In this document: positions 56,880 to 64,000 of the stretch, piece after piece
How the letters are laid out: the number at the start of each line of letters is the position of its first letter
Numbering within the stretch: position 1 is the first letter of the stretch
Assembly: GCA_027486755.1 (NCBI GenBank)
Contig: JAIXOM010000026.1
Span: forward strand, 61,843-125,842
Origin: Comamonadaceae bacterium
Lineage (GTDB): Bacteria > Pseudomonadota > Gammaproteobacteria > Burkholderiales > Burkholderiaceae_C
Direction: 5' to 3'
DNA length: 64,000 nt
Position numbers and translations under genes: made by a program
The notes under the pieces: model-generated
The model's database searches: none
What the model saw: only the letters and a program-made list of their open reading frames with translations
What the model was told of the DNA's origin: nothing

Positions 56880-59561
56880 TTAATCGGCCAGGGCGCGGCT
56901 GACCACCTCGCGCACATCTTTGCTCAGTTCGGCCTTGGCTGCAACCCGGGCGATGGCCTCGCGGGCGGCGCTGCGGTAGGGTTCGGCGAGTTTCTTCCAG
57001 CGGTCGAGCGCGCGCGCCAGGCGGGCGGCCACTTGCGGGTTGAAGGCGTCGAGTTCGAGCACACGCTCACCCCAGAACACGTAGCCGGCCGCATCTGCGC
57101 GATGGAAGGCGCCCGGGTTGCCTTGGCAGAAGGTGCTCAGCACGCTGCGGGCCCGGTTGGGGTTGCGCAGGTTGAAGTCCGGGTGCTTGATGAGCTGGCG
57201 CACGATGGGCAGCACATGGCCGCCATGGTCGGGCGCGCCGGCTTGCAGGCTGAACCATTTGTCGATGACCAGCTCCTCCTGCTTGAACAGCGCATGAAAG
57301 CGCTGCAGCGCCTTCTCAGCCAGGTGGTGGCCGCTGCTGACCAGGGCGCTCAGGGCGTTGAAGCGGTCGGTCATGTTGCCAGCCGCTTCAAAGCGCTCCA
57401 GGGCCAGCGCCGGCCAGCGCTCTTCGCGCTCGGCCACATCGGCCAGGCACAGGTGCAACAGGGCCATGCCGGCCAGCGCCCGCCGGCCGCTCGAGCGGGC
57501 ATCGGGCTTGTAGGCGCCGGTATCGAGGTTGGCCTGCCAGGTCTGCTCCCAGTCCTCGCGCAGGGCCATGGCCAGTTGCAGGCGCATAGATTGGCGTACC
57601 GCGTGTATGCGCTGCGGGTCGACCACTTCGACTTGCTCGGCCAGATAAGCTTCAGAGGGCAGGGTCAGCACCAGCTCCTTGAAGGCGGCATCTAAACCGG
57701 GGTGGCGCAGCACCGCGCGCATCGCGTCCACATAGCCATCGCTGAGCAGCTCGTCGCTGTTGTCGTGGGCCAGGGCCTGCAGGGCCAGGCGTATGCCCAG
57801 GCGCTGCCCGGCCTCCCAGCGGCTAAAGGGGTCGCTGTCGTGGGCCAGCAGGTGCAGCAGTTGGGCGTCGCTCAGCTCCATGGCCAGTGTGACCGGCGCG
57901 CTCATGCCGCGCAGCAGTGAGGGCACAGGCTCGCTGCTCACGTTTTGGAACACAAAGCGCTGCTCGGGCTGTTCGAGCACCAGGGTACGTGTGGTGGGGG
58001 TCTGGCCATCGCCCAGGTCCAGGGGCAGGTCTTGCCCGTCGGGGCCGACCAGCCCCAGGTTCACCGGAATCACGAAGGGCTGCTTCTCGCTCTGGCCTGG
58101 CGTGGCCGGGCAGCTTTGCGCCAGGCTAAGGGTGTAGGTCTGGGCCGCAGCGTCGTACTGGCCACTGGCTTGCAGCCGCGGCGTGCCAGCCTGGCTATAC
58201 CAGTGCTTGAAGGGGGCCAGCAGGCGCGCCAGTTCGGAGCTGGGGTTGGCGTCGGCAATGGCCTGGGCGAAGTCGTCGCAGGTCACCGCCTGACCGTCGT
58301 GGCGCTCGAAATACAGCTTCATGCCACGGGCAAAACCGTCACGCCCCACCAGGGTTTGCATCATGCGTACCAGCTCGGCGCCTTTTTCGTAGATGGTGAC
58401 GGTGTAGAAGTTGTTGATCTCGACATAGCTGTCGGGCCGCACCGGGTGCGCCATGGGGCCGGCGTCTTCCGGGAACTGCGCGGTGCGCAGCACCCGTACG
58501 TCTTCGATGCGCTTGACGGCGCGGGCCGAGGCCTCGGCGCACAGGTCTTGCGAAAACTCCTGGTCGCGAAAGACGGTCAGGCCTTCCTTGAGCGAGAGCT
58601 GGAACCAGTCGCGGCAGGTGACGCGGTTGCCGCTCCAGTTGTGGAAGTACTCGTGCCCGACCACGCTTTCGATGTTGGCAAAGTCGGTGTCGGTGGCCGT
58701 CGCCTGGCTGGCCAGCACGTACTTGGTGTTGAAGATGTTCAGGCCTTTGTTCTCCATGGCCCCCATATTGAAGTCGCTGGTGGCCACGATCATGAAGCGC
58801 TCCAGATCGAGCGGCAGGCCAAAGCGCGCTTCGTCCCAGGCCACCGAGGCCATGAGCGAATTCATCGCGTGCTCGGTCTTGTCGAGGTCGCCCGGTCGCA
58901 CATACACCTGCAGCAGGTGCTCCTGGCCCGAGCGCGCGGTGATGCGCTGCTCGCGGCAGACCAGCTGGCCGGCCACCAGGGCAAACAGGTAGCAGGGTTT
59001 TTTGTGCGGATCGACCCAGCGGGCAAAGTGCCGGCCGTCTTCCAGATCGCCCTGCTCGACCAGGTTGCCGTTGGACAGCAGCACCGGGTACCTGGCCTTG
59101 TCGGCGCGCAGGGTGACGCTGTAGCTGGCCATCACGTCCGGGCGGTCCAGGAAGTAGGTGATGCGCCTAAAGCCCTCGGCCTCGCACTGGGTGAAAAAGG
59201 AGTCCTGGCTGACGTACAGGCCCATCAGCTTGCTGTTCTTGGCCGGGTTGCAGGTGGTGAAGATTTCCAGCTCGAAGGCCTCTAGCCCTTCGGGCAGGTT
59301 TTCCAGCAGCAGCTTCCCACCGTCCATCTTGAACGAGGTGCCTTGACCGTTGACCAGTACCCGCGCCAGATTGAGCTCTTCGCCATCGAGCCGCAGCGGC
59401 TGGGCCGGCACATCGGGATTGCGCCGCAGTTTCATGCGGTTGAGCACCCGGGTTTTTTGGGGGTCGAGGTCGAAGCAGAGGTCGACCGCATCAATCCAGA
59501 AAGCAGGGCTCTGGTAGTCGGCGCGCAAAATCGCACCGGCCGGGGACTGTCCGTCACGCAT
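56880..59561 (-). CDS. pepN: Aminopeptidase N
   Basis: Zinc M1 metalloaminopeptidase of the cytosol, 893 aa. GAMENKG is the exopeptidase motif, and HEYFHNWSGNRVTCRDW (about 302) with the following KEGLTVFRDQEF gives the HExxH-18-E zinc site. The N-terminus begins LRADYQSPAFWIDAVDLCFDLDP, the bacterial PepN type. The C-terminal third is the alpha-helical M1 domain (NPNRARSVLSTFCQGNPGAFH). Twenty bases separate it from prfB upstream. Confidence 0.97.
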   Translation of the reverse strand: MRDGQSPAGAILRADYQSPAFWIDAVDLCFDLDPQKTRVLNRMKLRRNPDVPAQPLRLDGEELNLARVLVNGQGTSFKMDGGKLLLENLPEGLEAFELEIFTTCNPAKNSKLMGLYVSQDSFFTQCEAEGFRRITYFLDRPDVMASYSVTLRADKARYPVLLSNGNLVEQGDLEDGRHFARWVDPHKKPCYLFALVAGQLVCREQRITARSGQEHLLQVYVRPGDLDKTEHAMNSLMASVAWDEARFGLPLDLERFMIVATSDFNMGAMENKGLNIFNTKYVLASQATATDTDFANIESVVGHEYFHNWSGNRVTCRDWFQLSLKEGLTVFRDQEFSQDLCAEASARAVKRIEDVRVLRTAQFPEDAGPMAHPVRPDSYVEINNFYTVTIYEKGAELVRMMQTLVGRDGFARGMKLYFERHDGQAVTCDDFAQAIADANPSSELARLLAPFKHWYSQAGTPRLQASGQYDAAAQTYTLSLAQSCPATPGQSEKQPFVIPVNLGLVGPDGQDLPLDLGDGQTPTTRTLVLEQPEQRFVFQNVSSEPVPSLLRGMSAPVTLAMELSDAQLLHLLAHDSDPFSRWEAGQRLGIRLALQALAHDNSDELLSDGYVDAMRAVLRHPGLDAAFKELVLTLPSEAYLAEQVEVVDPQRIHAVRQSMRLQLAMALREDWEQTWQANLDTGAYKPDARSSGRRALAGMALLHLCLADVAEREERWPALALERFEAAGNMTDRFNALSALVSSGHHLAEKALQRFHALFKQEELVIDKWFSLQAGAPDHGGHVLPIVRQLIKHPDFNLRNPNRARSVLSTFCQGNPGAFHRADAAGYVFWGERVLELDAFNPQVAARLARALDRWKKLAEPYRSAAREAIARVAAKAELSKDVREVVSRALAD

Positions 59562-59581
59562 GAAAACTCCTAGGTCGGGCG

Positions 59582-60686
59582 TCAGACGCCCTGTTTGAGC
59601 GAGGCCTCGATAAAGGCGTCGAGGTCGCCGTCCAACACTTTCTGGGTGGCCGAGGTTTCAAAGTTGGTCCTCAGGTCCTTGATGCGGCTCTGGTCGAGCA
59701 CGTAGCTGCGGATCTGGTGGCCCCAGCCCACGTCGGTCTTGCTGTCTTCGAGCTTTTGCTGTTCGGCCTGGCGCTTGCGCAACTCGTGGTCGTACAGGCG
59801 CGAGCGCAGACGCTTCCAGGCCACGTCGCGGTTGCTGTGCTGCGAGCGTCCGTCCTGGCACTGCACCACGATGCCCGTGGGGATGTGGGTCAGGCGCACG
59901 GCCGAGTCGGTCTTGTTGATGTGCTGGCCGCCCGCACCCGAGGCGCGGAAGGTGTCGGTGCGCACATCGGCCGGGTTGATGTCGATCTCGATCGAGTCGT
60001 CAATCTCGGGGTAGACAAAGATCGAGGCGAACGAGGTATGACGCCCGCCCGAGGAGTCAAAGGGCGACTTGCGCACCAGGCGATGCACGCCGGTTTCGGT
60101 GCGCAGCAGACCGAAGGCGTATTCGCCCTCGATCTTGATGGTCGCGCTCTTGATACCGGCACTGTCGCCGGCCGATTCATCTTCGACCGTGGTCTTGAAG
60201 CCCTTGCGCTCGGCATAGCGCAGGTACTGGCGCAGCAGCATGCTGGCCCAGTCGCAGGCCTCGGTGCCGCCAGCGCCGGCCTGGATGTCCACAAAGGCAT
60301 TGAGCGGGTCCGCCTGGTTGCCGAACATGCGGCGAAACTCAAGCTTTTCCACCTCGGCGCTGACCTTGGCGGCCTCGGCTTCGATGGTGACGAGGCCCGC
60401 TTCGTCGCTGTCATCGCGCGACATCTCGAAGAGCTCGGTGTTGTCGGTGATCTCCTGGCTGAGCCGGTCGAGCACCAAGACCACGTCTTCGAGGGACTTT
60501 TTTTCCTTGCCTAGCTCTTGCGCGCGCTTGGGGTTGTCCCAGACCTTGGGGTCTTCGAGCGCAGCAATCACCTCATGCAGTTTGCGTTCCTTGGCAGGGT
60601 AGTCAAAGATACCCCCGAAGCTCTTGCACCCGCTGACCGAGGTCGTTCAAGGTGTTGCCGATCAAGTTGATGCGTTCTACGTCCAT
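59582..60686 (-). CDS. prfB: Peptide chain release factor 2 (programmed +1 frameshift)
   Basis: Ends translation at UGA and UAA. The gene is in two frames: an ATG at 60686 starts 27 codons ([20 protein letters not shown]...GYL) that reach an in-frame UGA at 60603-60605; a +1 shift continues as [12 protein letters not shown] to the end at 59582. The joined product is 367 aa, the standard RF2 length. GGQ lies in [19 protein letters not shown]; the stop-codon SPF-type motif is in the anticodon-like domain (here within the KSPFDSSGG region). Translation of the downstream part alone (from 60571) would miss the N-terminus. Confidence 0.95.
60600..60617 (-). promoter_or_regulatory. prfB recoding site
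   Basis: On the minus strand CGGGGGTATCTTTGAC carries an internal Shine-Dalgarno-like GGGGG, then the slippery CTT and UGA followed by C, the same arrangement as in E. coli prfB. Low RF2 makes the ribosome pause at UGA and shift by one base, so RF2 controls its own synthesis. Confidence 0.95.
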
Positions 60687-60767
60687 AGCGATGCTCAATG
60701 TTGGAAAGGGTGGAACCCGTCCGTGCCGGCCTATAGGCCGGTAGACAAGCTTAATCGCCGGATTTTC

Positions 60768-61700
60768 TCACGTCAGGAACTCTTCGATCAGCGCGGCCAG
60801 GGCCTGAGGTTGATCGTGGTGCAGCATGTGGCCGGCATCGGCGATGTGGGCCTGGCGTACCTGCGCGATGTTTTTCAGCCTTTGATGGTATTCCTCCAGG
60901 GTGTATGCGCCCTTCCACCAGCCGGCCATCGACTGGCCGCCAGCCTCGACCGCGAGCACCTGCGCGCTGATGCGTTGCCAAATGTGCTGCATTTCTTCCC
61001 AGCGGTAGATATAGGCGTTCTTGAGCTTGTGCGCCGCCTGCCCGAGGATCTGCCATTGGCCTTGCGCGTCCGGTTTGGCCCAGTGGTGGGCCAGCCACAG
61101 TGCCTTGTCGCCCGGCAGGCGCGGGTTGGTCTTCATCAGGCGGCGGGCCACCGCATCGGCATCGGCGTAGGGGCGCAGCGCCATCTGGCCGCTGTGCAGG
61201 GCTTTGAGCTCGTCCATCCACTGGGCATAGCGGCCCGGAGCTTGCGCGGGGTGGCTAGTGGCCAGGCCAAAACCTTCCAGATTGACCAGCTTGCGGATGC
61301 GCTCCGGACGCACCCCTGCGTAGCACATGCTGACATTGCCGCCCATGCTGTGGCCGACCAGGTCTATGGCCTGACCCGGCGCCAGGGCGTCGAGCATGAA
61401 GTCCAGGTCGGCCAGGTAGTCTGGGAACCAGAAGCTGTCGGTTTGTACCTCGGTCAGGCCAAAGCCGCGCCAGTCGGGGGCGATGAGTCGCCGGCCGCGC
61501 AGGAAATCTTCGGACAGGGCATCGACCATGAACTGATAGGAGGCACCCACGTCCATCCAGCCATGCACCATGACCAGGGGCGCTAGCTCAGGCTGCAGCG
61601 GCCCGAAAGTCCACTGCAGCACATGGTATTGCAGGCCGCGGATAGGGACAAACGTGCTGCTGGCGGCGTGCTTTTCTTTGTACATTGCTGGGTTTCTCAT
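60768..61700 (-). CDS. Alpha/beta hydrolase
   Basis: 310 aa. VMVHGWMDVGASYQF gives the oxyanion HG motif, LVGHSMGGNVSM holds the nucleophile Ser, an Asp/Glu follows in the AVEAGG strand region, and the catalytic His lies in DAGHMLHHD near the end. A cap domain lies between about residues 150 and 240. The substrate is unknown. The ATG at 61700 was chosen; 61685 is possible. It is divergent from the acyl-CoA synthetase by 51 bases, so shared control is possible. Confidence 0.9.
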   Translation of the reverse strand: MRNPAMYKEKHAASSTFVPIRGLQYHVLQWTFGPLQPELAPLVMVHGWMDVGASYQFMVDALSEDFLRGRRLIAPDWRGFGLTEVQTDSFWFPDYLADLDFMLDALAPGQAIDLVGHSMGGNVSMCYAGVRPERIRKLVNLEGFGLATSHPAQAPGRYAQWMDELKALHSGQMALRPYADADAVARRLMKTNPRLPGDKALWLAHHWAKPDAQGQWQILGQAAHKLKNAYIYRWEEMQHIWQRISAQVLAVEAGGQSMAGWWKGAYTLEEYHQRLKNIAQVRQAHIADAGHMLHHDQPQALAALIEEFLT

Positions 61701-61751
61701 TGCCGGCGAAGGCCGGCGCCAAGCCCATCATCATAAGGAGCTCTGCCGCTC

Positions 61752-63542
61752 ATGCCGACGACCCGCGCAGAACGTCTGCACCAGCCTGATCACCACGCCG
61801 CCTTGCATCGGGGCTTGCGCTGGCAGGTCGATGCCTATTTCAACATCGCTGAGGTCTGCGCCCGTCGCTGGGCCCGCACACAGCCTGAAGGCCTGGCCAT
61901 CATGGAGCACCGGCAGGGCCAGCCCGGCCTGAGCTACACCTACGGCCAGTTGCAGCAGGCGGCCGATGCCCTGAGCCTGGCGCTGCGCCGCCTCGGTGTG
62001 CGCCGGGGCGATAGGGTGGCCATTGTGCTGCCGCAGCGCTTTGAGACGGCAGTGGCCTTCATGGCCTTGCTGCAGATGGGCGCGGTGGCCATGCCGCTGT
62101 CGGTGCTGTTTGGTCCCGAGGCGCTGGCCTTTCGGCTGCAAGACAGCGAGGCTGTGGCGGCGATTGCCGACGCGCAGTCCATGTCGGTGCTGCAGGGCCT
62201 GCAGGACAGTTGTCCGGCGCTGCGCCACCTGATCGGGCTGGGCGGCTGCGGGGGTTTGGACTATGCCGCCGCCCTGGCCGCTGAGCATGGGCGTTTTCAG
62301 GCGCTGCGCACCAAAGCCGAGGAGGCGGCGGTTCTCATTTACACCAGCGGCACCACCGGCCCGCCCAAGGGCGCCCTGATTCCGCACCGCGCCCTTATTG
62401 GTAATTTGAGCGGCTTTGTCTGCAGCCAGAACTGGTTTGGCTTTGACGGGGTGCGCAACGGGAGCTCACAGGCGGTGTTCTGGTCGCCGGCCGATTGGGC
62501 CTGGACCGGCGGCCTGATGGATGCGCTGCTGCCCACCCTCTACTTCGGGCGGCCCATCGTGGCTTGCGACCAGCGTTTTGGCGCCGACATGGCCTTCGAG
62601 CTGATGCAGCAGCATGGGGTGACGCACACCTTCCTGTTCCCGACCGCGCTCAAGGCCATGATGAAAGCCTGCCCCGATCCGCGTCAGACCTATCGGCTCC
62701 GGCTGGAGGCGATCATGAGCGCCGGCGAGGCGGTGGGCGATGCGGTCTATGCCTACTGCCGCGACAAGCTGGGCGTGGTGGTCAACGAGATGTTCGGCCA
62801 GACCGAGATCAATTACATCGTCGGCAATTGCGCGATGCAATGGGCGCGCAGCCCGCAGGGCCGGCCTCAGGCCGGGCGGCCGGGGCAAGCCTTGGGCTGG
62901 CCGGCCCGCCCGGGCAGCATGGGCAAGCCCTATCCGGGCCACCGGGTGGCGGTGATCGACGAGCAGGGCCAGGAATGCCCAGCTGGTGTGTCGGGCGAGG
63001 TGGCGGTGCACCGAAGCGATGTGCATGGCCAGAGCGACCCGGTCTTCTTTCTGGGTTACTGGAAGAACGATGCTGCGACCGAGGCCAAGTTCACCGGCCC
63101 CTGGTGTCGCACCGGCGATCTGGCCAGGTGCGACGCTGACGGCTACCTTTGGTACGAGGGCCGGGCCGACGATGTGTTCAAAGCGGCGGGCTACCGGATT
63201 GGGCCGGGCGAGATCGAGAACTGCCTGGTCAAGCATCCGGCGGTGGCCAATGCCGCGGTGGTGCCCAAGCCCGACCGCGAGCGTGGCGCTTTGGTCAAGG
63301 CCTATGTGGTGCTCTCGCCCGACTACCTGGCCCGCCGCCCCGACGGCTCGGCTCGCAGCGCGTTTGACGCCGAGGTCACCGCCGCCTTGCAAGAGCATGT
63401 GCGCTCGCTGCTGGCACCCTATGAATACCCCAAGGAGGTGGAGTTCATCGACCAATTGCCGATGACGACTACTGGCAAGGTGCAAAGGCGGGTGCTGCGT
63501 TTGCAGGAGGAGGAGCGTTTTCGCGGCGCTGTGGGCCGGTAG
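61752..63542 (+). CDS. Acyl-CoA synthetase (AMP-forming, medium-chain type)
   Basis: 596 aa. Activates a carboxylic acid with ATP and CoA. AMP-binding motif YTSGTTGPPKGALIPH (about 197-212), then FGQTEINYIVGN (A5-like) and WCRTGDLARCDADGYLWYEGRADD (A8 region); the catalytic Lys is in TTTGKVQRRVLR near the end. The pattern FWSPADWAWTGGLMDALLPTL fits the medium-chain/acetoacetate-type group. A Gly/Pro/Arg-rich insert of about 20 residues (QGRPQAGRPGQALGWPAR) before PGSMGKPYPGH is unusual. AGGAG lies 11 bases before the ATG. Confidence 0.92.
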   Translation: MPTTRAERLHQPDHHAALHRGLRWQVDAYFNIAEVCARRWARTQPEGLAIMEHRQGQPGLSYTYGQLQQAADALSLALRRLGVRRGDRVAIVLPQRFETAVAFMALLQMGAVAMPLSVLFGPEALAFRLQDSEAVAAIADAQSMSVLQGLQDSCPALRHLIGLGGCGGLDYAAALAAEHGRFQALRTKAEEAAVLIYTSGTTGPPKGALIPHRALIGNLSGFVCSQNWFGFDGVRNGSSQAVFWSPADWAWTGGLMDALLPTLYFGRPIVACDQRFGADMAFELMQQHGVTHTFLFPTALKAMMKACPDPRQTYRLRLEAIMSAGEAVGDAVYAYCRDKLGVVVNEMFGQTEINYIVGNCAMQWARSPQGRPQAGRPGQALGWPARPGSMGKPYPGHRVAVIDEQGQECPAGVSGEVAVHRSDVHGQSDPVFFLGYWKNDAATEAKFTGPWCRTGDLARCDADGYLWYEGRADDVFKAAGYRIGPGEIENCLVKHPAVANAAVVPKPDRERGALVKAYVVLSPDYLARRPDGSARSAFDAEVTAALQEHVRSLLAPYEYPKEVEFIDQLPMTTTGKVQRRVLRLQEEERFRGAVGR

Positions 63543-64000
63543 GGTCACTGCGCTCTCGCTTCGATGGCGCTGCCTCTGTAGGAACGCCGCCCTCGGCGCG
63601 ATGCGGCGTTTGATCAAGCGCAGCATCTTTCAGGGCGCATCGAAGCAGGGCGCACGGGTGGGCGCTGCGCCGCTCGTGTCCCCCGCCTCGGCTGGCGCCT
63701 CGGCTCCTCCTCTACCTCGCCGCGCAGCGCCCACCCGCACGCCCTCTGGTGGTACCAGCGCCGCGCCCTCTCCTTAGAAAATTCAGCCGCCCGGGTTTGG
63801 CCGCAGTTTGCAGCCTTCGCAGCGTTGACCCCCGGCCGGTGCGTCGGGCCTGGCGCAGCGGCATCAAGGAGGAGCCGAGGCGCTAGCCGAGGCGGGGGAC
63901 AGCCGCGGAGCTAGGCCCGATGCGCCCGCCGCGTCCCTGGCCCTTGTACGGGTAGCCCTGGGCGAGGCCAATGCGGCGGCGCTTGATCAGGCGCCGCAAT
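63543..64000. repeat. Non-coding end region with long inverted repeats
   Basis: 458 bases without a gene. A 33-base sequence (63678-63710) recurs inverted at 63868-63900 with a single mismatch. A second pair, 16 bases without mismatch (63655-63670 and 63722-63737), encloses the first arm. Thus arm one can lie in the loop of a local hairpin or pair with the distant arm. A copy of the palindromic element begins the region and a similar core ends it. Confidence 0.75.
63577..63627. repeat. Dispersed palindromic element, copy C (partial)
   Basis: TGTAGGAACGCCGCCCTCGG begins the copy and GCGGCGTTTGATCAAGCGC is its centre; the right arm with CTCCCACA is missing. It follows directly after the acyl-CoA synthetase gene. 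A related core, GCGGCGCTTGATCAGGCGCC, appears at 63974-63993. Confidence 0.55.

Noticed and set aside
55797..57695. 632-codon plus-strand frame over fbp and the end of pepN
   Set aside because: Antisense to two enzymes with clear catalytic motifs; spans the gap between them only by chance.

Overview
This 64 kb window is GC-rich, densely coded chromosomal DNA of a betaproteobacterium. It is most likely from the order Burkholderiales and of Comamonadaceae type. The assignment rests on gene order (ppc | hemC-hemD-hemX-hemY; rne | rluC; yceD-rpmF-plsX-fabH-fabD-fabG-acpP-fabF; mucD-lepA-lepB-rnc-era-recO-pdxJ-acpS-nagZ) and on protein sequence character; no database was searched. I see no prophage, insertion sequence, CRISPR array or rRNA. 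One tRNA is present, tRNA-Thr(CGU).

Layout. 1-6.2 kb: the 5' part of phosphoenolpyruvate carboxylase, divergent from a haem operon. 6.2-13 kb: RNase E, divergent from rluC, a HAD phosphatase, a small Rieske protein and an S49 peptidase. 13-21 kb: an RsmI-like methylase and Maf, divergent from the ribosomal protein/fatty acid synthesis operon. 21-31 kb: a small membrane protein, a Do-like periplasmic protease, then the conserved lepA-to-nagZ run of translation, export, RNA processing, repair and cofactor genes. The sigma-E module (rpoE-rseA-rseB) that I expect upstream of mucD is absent. 31-34.5 kb: a Phd/PIN toxin-antitoxin pair, lysS and a LON-domain protein. 34.5-48 kb: purine uptake and oxidation, comprising an MFS transporter, a Rieske oxygenase, a BMP-type nucleoside ABC transporter, xanthine dehydrogenase XdhAB, the membrane urate oxidase PuuD and XdhC. 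48-55.4 kb: a TonB-C-like lipoprotein, RhlE helicase, ApaH, a CBS/CorC membrane protein, an unusual DHp-REC protein, a short-chain dehydrogenase and a small Ala-rich protein. 55.6-63.5 kb: tRNA-Thr, fbp, pepN, prfB with its programmed frameshift, an alpha/beta hydrolase and an acyl-CoA synthetase. The last 450 bases are non-coding and built of inverted repeats.

How genes work together. The ABC system would import nucleosides or purines, XdhAB (matured by XdhC) would oxidise hypoxanthine and xanthine to urate, and PuuD would oxidise urate with electrons passing to its own cytochrome c domain. YceD/RpmF and the fab genes couple ribosome and membrane synthesis. AcpS, 10 kb downstream of acpP, activates the carrier protein.

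Most of the window is ordinary housekeeping DNA. The parts that most deserve a second look are: the 593-base gap before lepA (a helically phased set of DnaA-box-like sites, an extended -10 promoter and a strong terminator that could end a small RNA); the loss of rpoE-rseAB; a histidine-kinase-like protein with no ATPase domain; an AT-rich patch inside plsX; the Rieske oxygenase beside the purine genes; a predicted ~550-nt RNase E leader; and two families of dispersed inverted repeats.
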